From Syngnathus acus (Eukaryota; Chordata; Actinopteri; Syngnathiformes; Syngnathidae), in NCBI RefSeq assembly GCF_901709675.1, contig NC_051089.1:17354008-17418007 (forward strand): a stretch of DNA of 64,000 nt, given 5' to 3'. Below, in pieces: positions 31,090 through 42,051 of the stretch (positions are counted from its first letter, which is position 1; every line of letters starts with the position of its first letter). The position numbers were made by a program, and so were the translations under genes. The notes beneath the pieces were generated by a model. It did no database searches. It saw nothing but the letters and a program-made list of their open reading frames with translations, and had not been told where the DNA came from.

Positions 31090-32845
31090 CAGGGCTGTGG
31101 ACTCGGTTCGGACTCGGGGACTCGGTCGGACTCGGTCATTTTTGCCGGACTCGGACTCGGTGCTGATTTTGACCGAGTCCACCGAGTCCGACAATAAAAA
31201 AAAAGAGGCAAGACGCAGCCAGAGAGTGTCAGGTTACAGTCAGCGCGGTAGGAGTTGGAAGAAGCAGTAAAAACTCCACCAAACTCGTTGTAATGACACG
31301 TGATATATGTTATATCCTTACTATTTTCCAGGTTCTTAGATAGCAAGAATAGGTCGGACAACGACGTGAATGATAACTGCTTTATTCCTTACTCACAGTG
31401 CGTTCACAGGGCGTACCAGAACAACACAGAATGCCCACTTCCGGGGTTTTTCTACTACGGAATTTGAGTTAGCCCAAAATACACAACATCTCTTCCCCTC
31501 TTACAATGAACGTGCTATATGCATGAACAACATAGTCTTATGCACCGATACCTTGACATCTTCAAGATCTATCAATAACTACCATTAAACAATTATCATA
31601 TATGGTCCAGACAATTATGACAATAATATTCCCATGAAACCTTAACTTTGGGTGAGGGTGGACTACCTCGAATTATACCGAATTATAGCGAAAAAACGAT
31701 GTCGTACGGCGTCAACACTGTTGTTTTCAATAAAAACATGAAGAACTCACGTTTGCGTTAGTCAATTTTAATTTTTATAAAGGATTCTTCTCATTTGATG
31801 TCTTTAAATTCATCCGCGTTCTGCCATTGAAGCGGGGTGCATTCAAAGAACAGTCGTACAGACGGAAACGTTTTGTGATCAAATCTTTCATAACAAGAAT
31901 GATTTGAGTGAATTGATTTGAATGAATAATTGAGAAGAAATTTCAGTTCTGAAGGCTCCTTTTGTCCCAAGCAAAGTGACAGATGGTGGGGAGGGGGGAT
32001 AAAAATTGTAAAATCAATTCACTCAAATCATTCTCGTTATGAAAGATTTGATCACAAAACGTGTGTGGCTTTTTCTTAAATGAACACGTTTGACATTGCT
32101 ATCGTGTCAGCTTTTAATTATATTGCGCTGTCATGTTAAAGCAAATTAATAAATGCAACAATATTAATTTACTTTGAAAATACCTGAGTAATAAAATAAA
32201 ATGGATGGATGGATGAATGATGATCACAATTAAGTATAAAGTCTCCTTTGTAATATATACTCCTTGTAGCCTGTACCCAAAAAGAGGAGTTTCTTGCATC
32301 GAGGTTTATGCAAAGAGCTCACGTAATTATATTGTTGCGTTTTGGTGAAGTGAATGAGTGTTCCGTCTGTACGACTGGTCTTTGAATGCACCCCGCTTCA
32401 ATGGCAGAACGCGGATGAATTTAAAGACCTCAAATGAGAATAATCCTTTATGAAAATTAAAATTGACTGACGCAAACGTGAGTTCTTCATGTTTTTATTG
32501 AAAACAACATAGTGCTGACGCCGTACGACATGGGTTTTTCGCTTTCCAAATAAGGGGTCGTCACTAATTATTTGTGTTTAGATAAATGTCTGAGCTATAA
32601 TGGTGTAATTAATGATTAAAACTTGAAAATATCTGTTTATTGTATTCGTTTATATGTTTAATAAAGACAAAGCCATCACAAAACTGTTGTAATTATTTAG
32701 ATTTTGATCTAAATTAGCCTTGAATAAAGACTAAGCAGTCACATGAATTAACAGAAAAAATGGACAGCCGGTCTCGGACTCGGACTCATGGTCAAGAGGC
32801 CGGACTCTGACTCGGTGCAAAAATCCGACCGAGTCCACAGCCCTG
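31090..32845. mobile_element. hAT element (CAGGGCTGTGGA ends) with nested inverted repeat
   Basis: Ends CAGGGCTGTGGACTCGG and GAGTCCACAGCCCTG, exact 8-bp TSD ATAAAAAC (31082-31089, 32846-32853). Repeated GACTCGG motifs near both ends. No transposase frame. A second palindromic structure occupies 31688-32542. Confidence 0.88.
31688..32542. mobile_element. Long inverted-repeat element nested in the hAT
   Basis: Outer arms 31688-31867 and 32361-32542 are close reverse complements (about 180 bp). Inner arms 31870-31919 and 32011-32060 (50 bp) form a second hairpin, but the inner right arm is displaced from the outer right arm by ~300 bp. No coding capacity. Could be a long-TIR MITE carrying a further insertion on the right. 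Confidence 0.7.
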
Positions 32846-32877
32846 ATAAAAACATCAAGAAAAAAAAAACACTTTAT

Positions 32878-32921
32878 TGACAAAAGACTTTGCTAGGAAA
32901 TTACTATGGAAAACAAATTCA
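32878..32921. repeat. Direct repeat flanking the hAT element, right
   Basis: Partner of 31031-31083, with a short internal difference (the left copy has an extra TTAAGAC). Confidence 0.8.
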
Positions 32922-32987
32922 GACAAGTATAGCACTGAAATTCAGTTTTAGTTTGAACACACTACTTAAAACCTAACATCTCCAAAT

Positions 32988-33416
32988 TGTCACGGAACAG
33001 AGACAGGGCTACCAAGTGCAGCACGATCCTTTATTGAGAAAGGGGGAAAGGGGAAGTGGAACGCTGGACCTGCGGTCTGGCTGGCGTGGCTGAGCAGCAG
33101 AGCACAGCGCGTAGTCGGAGGCAGGCAGGCAGGTGGTCGAGGCAGGCGGCGATCAGAAGCGTGGTCGAAGAACGAGCAAGTAGTCAGTGGCAGGCGGCGA
33201 TCAAAACGTGGTCAGTCAGTTTACGGAAGCAGTTGGCAACAGAGATCGTTCCGGGGACAAAAAAGGCAGTGGTGTCACGGGCAGGGTAAGTAGACGAACT
33301 GACAACCACTGGCAGAATACAGAGAGGTTAAGTAAGGGACCTAACGAGCTGTAGCAGGTGCTGGCAATTCCTCGATTGGGGCTTGGCTGGAAGTCAGGTG
33401 ACGCAGGAACGTGACA
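32988..33416 (-). repeat. 3' LTR of the gag-only element
   Basis: 429 bp. Downstream LTR with respect to gag. Its predicted TATA-like and AATAAA positions equal those in the 5' LTR. Confidence 0.85.
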
Positions 33417-33515
33417 GAACCCCCCCCCCCAAGGGACGGCTCCCGACGTCCCAAAAACAGAACCCCGAGCCAGAGCAGGAGGACGGGCGGGAGGGGGGTT
33501 AACCCAAGACGCGCG

Positions 33516-35039
33516 TCAACAAAAATCCGACAAGTCCGAGTCAGACGAACACGTCGACCAAGCACCGTCAGCAGGTGGCACCACCGCCCAGTCCTCCTCC
33601 TCAGCAGTGGCCTCGGGAGATGCCGACCCGGGGGCCGGCACGGGAACCAAATGGGTCTCTTCCGGACGACTTCGAGCAGGAAGCCGGTCAGACCACAACG
33701 CCCCGCCCGCCGGAGCAGAACGCAACGGCAGCCGAGCAGGAGCCCGGGCCACAGGCCGCGGCCGACGACGAGACCGGGCTCGCGGCCGCTGCCCACGGGT
33801 TGAAGAAGCGGAGGGCCGAGAGGCAAGGCCACGGGCCGGAGTCAAAGAGCGGGTCTGGAGCAGGGACTCGTGACAGGTGGTAGGGGGCAAGCAAACCGTT
33901 CCCAAACGGATCCCTGCTAGGCGGGTGCCCTTAGCTCTCTTCTGGCAAGAGGCCACCCAGTGACCCTCACCCCCGCAGTACAGGCAAAGCCTATCTCTGA
34001 GGCGCCTACTACGCTCCTGTGCCGAGAGAGAGGTGCGTCCTATCTCCATCGGTTCCGGCCAGCCGGGCTGGGTGGGAGGAGTAGTGAAGGTGCGCTGACT
34101 TACGTGGACAGGGTCCCTGGCGGACGACAGGTCAGGCGGGAAAACAGGTGCTCTCCCTGACACCCGTGGTGTCGGGCTGATGTCACGGCGTCGGGGGGGC
34201 GGAGTCACCCTCCTCTTCTCGCGTCGCCTTGACTGGATCCGCCGATCCACCCGTGCAGCCAGGTCCATGGCCTCTTCAAGGGTCTGAGGGCGCTCGTAGG
34301 ACACCATCTTGATATACTCCGCGAGTCCGTGGAGGAAGGTGCCGATGAGAGCCGGGGTGTTCTAGTCGCTACGACGCGCCACCGTCTGGAACTGGATGGC
34401 GTACTGGGCGACGGATCTGCTGCCTTGGTGCAGCGTGATGAGTTCCTTGGAGGCGTCTTCCGAGGCGGAGCCCAAGTCAAACACGCGCAAGATCTCAGCT
34501 GCGAAGGCGTCGAACGACGAACAGGCGGGTCCCTGCCGCTCATATTCTGCTGTTCCCCACAGCCATGCCTCGCCCGTCAGGTGAGTAAGTACAAACCCCA
34601 CCTTGGCTGGTTCCGTGGCAAACGTGACGGGCTGGAGGTTAAACAAGACACGGCAGTTTGTCAAAAAGGCCCGGACGTACTTGGGATCACCGTCGAACCT
34701 CGCGAGGTTGCTGAGTCTGGGCTCCGGGACGTCCACGAGCTGCCTGGGCGCCGGGACATGACGGGGCGTGGACATAACGGTGGGCTGATCGGTGGGGCTG
34801 AGTGGAACGGTCGTGGACAGGGCTCGTGCGGATTGGGTCGCAGCAGCCAGAGGAGCCAAGTCTTTAAGGGCCTTGAGAGCTTCTACCAGTTCTTGGTGGA
34901 GCTGTTGGTGCTGCAGGAGCTGCTGTTGCTGCTGCCCGACGATCCTCGTTAATGCCGCCATCTCCTCTGTGATCTTGCTAAGCTCCCACTCCGTGTGGGT
35001 CAGGCGGTCCAGGACTGAGGGACCGTGCGCTGGTAGCAT
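33516..35039 (-). pseudogene. Gag of the gag-only element, one in-frame TAG
   Basis: The ATG at 35039 lies 18 nt from the LTR. Residues 1-60 include a Gln-rich coiled-coil-like segment, then the capsid region (ARFDGDPKYVRAFLTNC, LTGEAWLWG). A TAG at 34362-34364 stops the frame after 225 codons. Alignment by eye to the chromovirus Gag (ECGWNQMAL) puts it at a Trp codon. The frame then continues to 33516 through a CCHC knuckle ([14 protein letters not shown]) and an Arg/Pro-rich extension ending in an acidic-Ser tail ([10 protein letters not shown]). That extension has no counterpart in the chromovirus. Whether the TAG is read through is unknown. Confidence 0.8.
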
Positions 35040-35044
35040 ATTTG

Positions 35045-35054
35045 GTCAATTCGT
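35045..35054 (-). promoter_or_regulatory. Predicted self-primer binding site, gag-only element
   Basis: Minus strand ACGAATTGAC starts 2 nt past the 5' LTR. It can pair over 10 bases (one G-U) with GTCAGTTCGT at 35372-35363 in the LTR, which lies 31 nt past a TACTTAA box (35403-35397). No tRNA 3' end complement beginning TGG is present. Confidence 0.55.
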
Positions 35055-35056
35055 TC

Positions 35057-35485
35057 TGTCACGGAACAGAGACAGGGCTACCAAGTGGAGCACGATCCTT
35101 TATTGAGAAAGGGGGAAAGGGGAAGTGGAACGCTGGACCTGCGGTCTGGCTGGCGTGGCTGAGCAGCAGAGCACAGCGCGTAGTCGGAGGCAGGCAGGCA
35201 GGTGGTCGAGGCAGGCGGCGATCAGAAGCGTGGTCAAAGATCGAGCAAGTAGTCAGGGGCAGGCGGCGATCAAAACGTGGTCAGTCAGTTTACGGAAGCA
35301 GTTGGCAACAGAGATCGTTCCGGGGACAAAAAAGGCAGTGGTGTCACGGGCAGGGTAAGTAGACGAACTGACAACCACTGGCAGAATACAGAGAGGTTAA
35401 GTAAGGGACCTAACGAGCTGTAGCAGGTGCTGGCAATTCCTCGATTGGGGCTTGGCTGGAAGTCAGGTGACGCAGGAACGTGACA
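35057..35485 (-). repeat. 5' LTR of the gag-only element
   Basis: 429 bp. It carries the predicted promoter and transcription start for the minus-strand gag. Confidence 0.85.
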
Positions 35486-35949
35486 ACAAATAGGTAATCT
35501 GTGGCAAAACTGCAGCACACCTGCGCCTACACTTCCACAAGGCGAAAAAATGGCTAATGCTACCTTTAAATTGAAGATAAAAACTTTTACGTTGTGTTTC
35601 TCATTTGAGTATGCAGATTATCACAAACGTAGGTGCTTCATTTGTGCCACAATACAACCGAGACAAGGAGAGGCTCTGATAAAACTCCACCTTCATCTTG
35701 GACAGAGAAAAATTTGTTTGAACACCGCTAATCAATCAGGTAGCCGCTGCTTGAGTTAAAACTTTAACTTCACGGTTTACAGTTTAACAGCTGTAAAAAG
35801 TATATAATGCTAACTTCATAGCTAATCATTCTCCAAGGCTGCTCTTTTTTGGCTCGTGTTGAACACTTGTTGAGTGCCCACAGACTGCAATGGTTATTTT
35901 GTCCCACATTGTTTCTCCACATTACCTGCACAGGAGGCAGTGTGTGTCC
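35486..35949. other. Unassigned
   Basis: No feature recognised. Confidence 0.4.
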
Positions 35950-36110
35950 TAACTAACTAACTAACTAACTAACTCACTCACTCACTCACTCACTCACTCA
36001 CTCACTCACTCACTCACTCACTCACTCACTCACTCACTCACTCACTCACTCACTCACTCACTCACTCACTCACTCACTAACTCACTCACTAACTCACTAA
36101 CTACCTAACT
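35950..36110. repeat. (AACT)n(CACT)n microsatellite
   Basis: About 40 tetranucleotide repeats switching from AACT to CACT and back. Confidence 0.95.
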
Positions 36111-37312
36111 GTCCGTCCATCCTCCCCAGCTCTGTTTGTCCACACTTGCTTGATTAACCCTTTCTCCCTGTCATCACGTTACCCACAAAACTTAGATTCT
36201 ACCCGCCCATTTGAGGGCCACCACACAAAAGCAACACAAGAAAATGTTAAATGTTAGAGTTATCAGTCATCGGTCTACTTAGTGTGTCTAGTTCGTATGT
36301 CTAGCTTTGTGAAAAGGTCACTATTAGGACACCTGTTCTTTACATTGACACATTGGAACCAGTCGTTCGAAAATGATATGTAGAAAAACCGAAGTTGGTT
36401 GGAGGGAGCGACGAGGGGAAACACTCAAAAAACAAAAACAAAATCAGACCAGTCAAATAAGTCAATGTGGTCTCAAAGTGAGTAATCACAACATTGTTAA
36501 TTACTTGATTGCAAAGAAGACTGCTAACACTTTACACTGTACATTGTTGACAACTGTAAAGCTATAAAACTTAAGTTTATTAAATTGTTTGTGGCTGAAT
36601 AGGATCAATTTTATAATCACAAAGACCGTGATTTAGTCATTACTTTATTGAGAGCAGGGGAAGAGGAGGGGTGTTTCACAGAGGGTAAAGGTCGCACAAG
36701 CTTTCAGATTTCTAACTTGCTTGATTCTTCTCACCTCGCAAGGTTACCAAAATTCCCCGTGTGAGGAAAATAAACGTTATCGTGTACACATAGTTTGTGA
36801 TGTATTGGCTGCCATCGTATGTCCCAAGAAAAGATTTTTTTAAAACACTACTATATTTCTCACCACATATCCACACAGTAAATTTTAAGAGGGGCCAACT
36901 CCATGCACTATATTAACACACAACTGAGCACTTCGAATACAAAATCAGCATTCTGCATAATGCATTACCGTAGTTAGTTCTTGGCTTGTATTATTACATA
37001 TCTAGAGAACTATCTGTGAATATATTCATATCTGAAACGGAACCAGCACAAACCAAGATTTCCAAAAGGCTCTTTGAGCCCGGTTCTCTGCCTTCTGAAA
37101 ACCCTTGCTCATCCTGAAATATTTAGCAGCCTCTCTTCATCCATCTTTATCTCAGTCGATTCCTGGCCTACACCCTGACACAGCATCTGAAGAAATGCAG
37201 GCTTTTGCTGGTGTTGCTTTTTTCATTTGTCATTTATCAGAAATGTCGTCACAATCACACAGACGACATGGAAAAATCCTGACTCATCAACAATGTCTAA
37301 ACCAGACATGGG
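36111..37312. other. Unassigned
   Basis: AT-rich. No genes or repeats recognised. Confidence 0.45.
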
Positions 37313-37684
37313 CAAACTACAGCCCGCGGGCCACAACCGGCCCACGGGTCCGTTTAATCCGGCACGCCAAACCTGAATAAATTGTATGATTAAACATTTT
37401 TTTTGTCATTTTCCCTGATAATGACTGTTTCCCCAGTAGATGGGGAACCGCCCGCCCGCGCATTTACTCCTGGAAGCCGTGTCAGAAAGCTTAGTGCACA
37501 CTCACAAGTGCGTGTACATACTTAGTAGTATGGACCTGGCGCACTCCGCGCTCGATTTCTATCAGTGCCGAATTTTGAGTGTGGGCTGTGACGTTAGCAT
37601 TCTCGTAATTTGCGTGCTGGGCTTTCAGATACAGTTTTATGCTAAAGCCACCCACAAACCTTCCCCTGGAATCCTTCCATTAAA

Positions 37685-37855
37685 ATGAGTGGCCCAAGGA
37701 AAAGAAACGTGGACTCTGAGTGCCAAGTGTTTAAAAAAGAATGGACAACAAAATATTTTTTCGCTGAAGTCCGATCAATGCCGGTTTGTCTGATATGCCA
37801 AGAAACGGTTGCAGTATTCAAGGAGTACAATATTACCCATCACTTTGGTATAATG
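37685..37855 (+). pseudogene. hAT transposase N-terminus with BED-type finger
   Basis: The ATG at 37685 (MSGPRKRNVDSECQVFKKEW) opens a frame like GTF2IRD2/Charlie8-type transposases. It has a CLIC...H-H metal-binding pattern (CLICQETVAVF...NITHHF). The frame is interrupted at 37856 by hAT element 2. A matching continuation (QPNFFQRQTADQKSSTEASF) is at about 39261-39320, after which homology is lost. No catalytic domain or dimerisation region remains. Confidence 0.75.
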
Positions 37856-37952
37856 CAGGAGTGGCCAACCAGTCAGAGACTAAGAGCCACATTTTTTACT
37901 GTGTCATCGCAAAGAGCCACATCATACACATGAGCACACATGAACACCCCCC

Positions 37953-38002
37953 CCACACACACAAACACGCACACACACACGCACACACACACACACACAC
38001 AC
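37953..38002. repeat. (CA)n microsatellite
   Basis: Imperfect CA repeats within hAT element 2. Confidence 0.9.
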
Positions 38003-38349
38003 CTCTGCTCAGCCAAATTTATTGTGTGACATTATTATGTCACGCACCAACATGATAATGACAAATTGACTCCTACAGTACTAAAACCACAGACCAAAGA
38101 CCACATTTTCAACAATGAACATTGTGTGCATTGTCTCACACAGACAAACTCTCAGTTCAACAAACTCCACAAACAAAAACATAATAAGTTTTTTCACTTA
38201 CTATGTGTGGCGGGACAGACCATTCGTTTTAGTTTGTCGTTTTCAGGAGACAAGATTTCAATAACGTCACTGAGGCATTTTTTAACGAACTCCACTTCAT
38301 TGTATGACTTTTTAGCCCGTGCAATGTTCCAAGCCAGTTGAAACAATGC

Positions 38350-38587
38350 AAGTGTGACAGTCTCTGAGTGCTTCGTAATTTTTTTGAAAAACTGTACCTA
38401 TTTTTCTGCCTGACTTTTCAAAGTGTCCAAACTTGTGCTTGCGAAATTCAGTCCCTTTTGCAAAGTCCTTATCGATATTGGCATGAAGTGAGCTGAAGTG
38501 GCGCTGAACATTTGAAGCTTTTAAATGCGCTAATGACGTCCGACATATCAGGCAGAATGGTTTGCCATTGCGTTCAACAAAAAACAA
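38350..38587 (-). pseudogene. hAT element 2 transposase, BED-finger fragment
   Basis: Encodes FVERNGKPFCLICRTSLAHL and NVQRHFSSLH, a C-x2-C...H-x4-H finger as in ZBED5/SCAND3-type hAT proteins, then a short linker. The frame loses similarity after about 75 residues, and the catalytic core is absent. Confidence 0.7.
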
Positions 38588-38821
38588 CTTTAACTCTGTT
38601 TAAAACGTCATGTGTTCATCGTCATATATTCGTTTAGCTGTGCATTTTTTCCTTGCCATTTTGAGAGCGAAATTGACACTCCTCAAATGGGTTTGTCCCT
38701 CCTCCTTTGCGGGATTTCACCTCACGCGCATGCGCGTTTGACCAAAATACCATATTGAACTCAAGCGAAGCAAATACGCACGAAAAATAAACACAAATGT
38801 TGATCTGAACGTAAAAGAGCC

Positions 38822-39117
38822 CAGAGGCGTAGCCAGGAATTTTTCCAGTAGGGGCGCACGCCCACAGGAAAAAAAATCGAACATCACCCACGCCGTTCGC
38901 TGATCGCTAAAACAACATCCGGGAGGCAAACGGTGAATGGATAACATCGCGCACATAGAATAGCGCAAGCACATTCGCGCAAGACCGAAAGAAAAAAACG
39001 GCATGAAAATGAAGAATCGAAAAAGCTCTATTTTTTTTTTTTTTTTTTTTCAACCGGGGCGCAGGGAGTCCGAACCGGGGCGCCGCCCCGGCTCGCCCCG
39101 GCTTGGCTACGCCTCTG
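38822..39117. mobile_element. hAT-type MITE (CAG-GGCGTAGCC ends), copy 1
   Basis: 296 bp, ends CAGAGGCGTAGCCAGG and CTTGGCTACGCCTCTG, exact 8-bp TSD AAAGAGCC (38814-38821, 39118-39125). Third nesting layer at this locus. Near-identical to 63601-63889. Confidence 0.92.
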
Positions 39118-39448
39118 AAAGAGCCGCATGAAACCAGCCAAAGAGCCGCATGCGGCTCGCGAGCCGCGGGTTGGCCACCCCTGGTATAAAGGAATGCTAA
39201 CTACGCTAGCAGTCAACAAATGAACGGGCGGCTACAGTGGAGAGGTTGACAGCTACTTTGAAGACTCAGCCAAACTTTTTTCAGCGACAAACTGCGGATC
39301 AAAAGTCAAGTACTGAGGCAAGTTTTTGATGCACCACCTGTTTTCGACTAATCTTAACTTTTTAACTGACAATGACGGAAGGGACTGGCAAATTGTAGTA
39401 AATTGTACCTAAGGAATTATAACTGCACATCATGAATTTATTGATCAC

Positions 39449-39812
39449 TGTCACGTCTCGTCCCCGGTTGTTTTATTATGTGCTTATTGTCATAGTTTCT
39501 GTCCGTGTGCCTGTGTGCTAACCCCTCCCCTTTTGTGTGCCCATGATCAGTGTGATCATTATCACCTGCCTCTTGTTACCTGTCGTGTATTTAAGTCCTG
39601 TCTGCCCCTCACTCCGCGTCGGATCATTAATGTCTTCACGTCTTTTGTCTCACGTCCCTGTCGGTCAGTCCTCTTGTTGGTTTTGGTTAGGAAGTCATGT
39701 TAGTTTGTTCGCTGTCTTGTTCCCCGTATCCTCTTTCCCAACTACCTTTTCCCTTCAATAAACCCTGATCCAAGCTGCATTTGGTCGCCCTGCTCCATTT
39801 CGATCCGTGACA
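39449..39812 (+). mobile_element. Solo LTR, family S, copy 2
   Basis: 364 bp, TGTCACG...GTGACA, exact 5-bp TSD ATCAC (39444-39448, 39813-39817). TATTTAAG and AATAAA present. Confidence 0.9.
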
Positions 39813-39817
39813 ATCAC

Positions 39818-40877
39818 CCTTATTCTAATATTGGTCACAATTTTGTGGTTTAATGTGGCTACACATTTACTTTTCCATTTGACTAAAAATAGACTGCCTT
39901 TTGTTGACATGAGATCAAGCCGTTAACTGAACAACTGCAGCAGTACAAGAAGTGTAGGAGCCAAGCGGTAACAAATCTGCCAACCACAAAGAACATGAAA
40001 TGTTTCAAGATCAAATTTTTACTGCAGTCAGACTAAAAAACAAATGTTAAACAGCCATTATGACCACTGGAGTCTTGGGATTTAGTTAGGTCCTTCAAGA
40101 ATGACCCTGATCATGGTCAGAATTTGTAATGTGTACAAAATATCAGGTACCTCCATCTGAAAAACTACGTAAACAAAAATGACAGTGAACTTGCTTAAAT
40201 CCTGATGACTAAAATACTATTATTATCTTGGGTGTGTGACTAAAATCTGATTTGTGTGTAGTTGTATACTATTTATTGCCTCTTGTATAAGTCTGGTTTG
40301 GTGCTGCTACAACGGAGGACTAAATGGGGCTGCAAAAAATAGTAAGAACTGCTGAGAAAACATCAGTCATAATAAAATTCCAAGAACAAAAAGGAAGATA
40401 ACATTTCCATACAGGTTTTGCTGCAAAGTCTTGAAGCAACAGGATAAAATAAACACAACAGAAATTATATAAAGAGCAGCTCAAGCAGAGCGAGTCAAAC
40501 ACCTTACCTTTAATAATTGTGGCTGAAGGCAAGCTGAAATGTGCTCTTTTTCAGCATCTTAATGTGCCTTCTCTTCCTCTGAGCCAACAGCCAAACTGGT
40601 CACTATTACATCTCATTTTACTATGAAAGAAGGACAAAAGACCCTGCATGGAAAAGCCGACACCTCTTGAGGATGCAACCCCTCATCCAAACTTCAATAC
40701 CTCCTCCTACTCCTCTATTCACACTACCCTGCAGGAAACATCTCCCCGCCCCCTGCGAGACACTATCAGCTTGTGGCTTTACAGAAAATAAGCAACAAAC
40801 ACAACTACTACAATAAGCCACAACTCAAAAAGGTTTGCTACAAGTTGAATTGAATTTTAAATATTTAGTTTTTAGAT
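39818..40877. other. Unassigned
   Basis: AT-rich. No gene or repeat recognised. Confidence 0.45.
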
Positions 40878-40879
40878 TA

Positions 40880-41673
40880 CCGTTTTTTTCCGTGTATAAT
40901 ACGCCCCCATGTATAATACGCACCCTAACAATGGCATGTTGATGCTGGAAAAAAGCCTGTACCCATGTATAATACGCACCCAATTTTTTTTAATTTTTAT
41001 TTTAATTTTTTTTTTTTTTTTTTTTTTTAAAGTCCCAATGATCGTCACACACGCAGGGAGGCAATGGGTCCCATTTTTATAGTCTTTGGTATGGTCTTAA
41101 CTAGGCTGGATGTATTTTTTTTGTTGGCGTTGATTTCTCCGACTGCCCATAAAGGCACCACCGCGATCAGATGAAAAGAGAGGAAAGTGACGTGCGGACA
41201 TGTGAAAAAGGCGGCTCTGTATGGGAGAGACGTTGAAGAGGAATAAAAACACCCTTGGAAACCAAAACTTGCCCCTCGTCGTGACTCGGAGCCGCAACAA
41301 ATGTTTCGGATTTGTGTAGGGTACATTGTGACAGCAAACGAGCAGGTGATCGAGCAAGCGTTTGATACGAGAGCATTGCGTTCGTATGGAGCGTGTTTGA
41401 AGTGAACAGCAGAGACGAAAGGAACAAGGCAAAGTGTTGTGAAATAAAATATTACCTATAATACGCATTTTGTTATTTGCTGATTGTATTAAACTATCAC
41501 ATTCATTGTCAGTCAAGAAGAGAAGAGGACTATTATCCCTTCTTTGACGAAATTACCAGAGCACAGTACAAACACACTATTGTTCTTTCGGTATTTATTC
41601 AACCCACATTCTTTCACAACATGACAAGAAGAGAACAATACATAAATCAATACTCGTACCAGTACCATGATTT

Positions 41674-41714
<41 letters not shown>

Positions 41715-41820
41715 AATTAAAAAAAAAAAAAAAAAAAATTGTACCCATGTATAATGCGCACCCCAGATTTTAGGACAATAAATTAGTTAAATTTTGCGTA
41801 TTATACACGGAAAAAAACGG
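40880..41820. mobile_element. TA-flanked MITE (CCGTTTTTTTCC ends), copy 2
   Basis: 941 bp with perfect ends CCGTTTTTTTCCGTGTATAA and its complement, TA at both sides. Contains a SINE family A fragment (41030-41095) and a poly-A stretch (41680-41740). No transposase. Confidence 0.85.
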
Positions 41821-41918
41821 TATTTGTTTTCAGAATGACTTGTAAAATCTTACTGTTATTTAGGTACTGTGTAGCAGCTCATCCCTTAGAATAACTGTCA
41901 CAAAGTATATAAAATAAA

Positions 41919-42050
41919 AGTCAAAGTCTGCTTTATTGTCAATTTCTTCACATGCCAAGACACACAAAGAAATCGAAATTACGTTCCCACTATCCCACGG
42001 TGACAAGACATAGTACACAATATATGTACATACAAGTAAACAACATAAAT
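41919..42050 (-). mobile_element. L2-type LINE 3' end fragment
   Basis: Minus-strand 3' UTR with CCGTGGGATAG, TTTCTTTGTGTGTC, CAATAAAG and a TTTGAC tail, like the end of the copy at 5801-7070. It is split by the MITE at 42052; a short remainder may follow at 42889-42935. Confidence 0.75.
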
Positions 42051-42051
42051 A

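Larger units (their letters stand above)
32988..35485 (-). mobile_element. Gag-only LTR retrotransposon (TR-GAG-like)
   Basis: Two 429-bp LTRs (32988-33416 and 35057-35485) start TGTCACGG and end GTGACA in plus orientation; I count four differences. AATAAA is present on the minus strand. Flanks CAAAT match with a one-base offset. The 1640-bp interior holds gag only: no protease, RT, RNase H or integrase. A G-rich polypurine tract next to the left LTR supports the minus orientation. It would need pol from another element. Confidence 0.85.
37856..39183 (-). mobile_element. hAT element 2, nested in element 1
   Basis: 1328 bp with ends CAGGAGTGGCCAACC and GGTTGGCCACCCCTG. TSD GTATAATG/GTATAAAG (7 of 8). 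It carries a transposase start on the minus strand and GAGCCGC-rich subterminal repeats, and is itself split by the MITE at 38822-39117. Confidence 0.87.
37313..39335 (+). mobile_element. hAT element 1 (Charlie-like), right end lost
   Basis: Left end CAGACATGGGCAAACT, same family as 15130-16003. It encodes the N-terminus of a hAT transposase and is split by hAT element 2. Transposase sequence resumes at about 39255 and runs to 39330. No right terminus found, so it is truncated. Confidence 0.8.
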
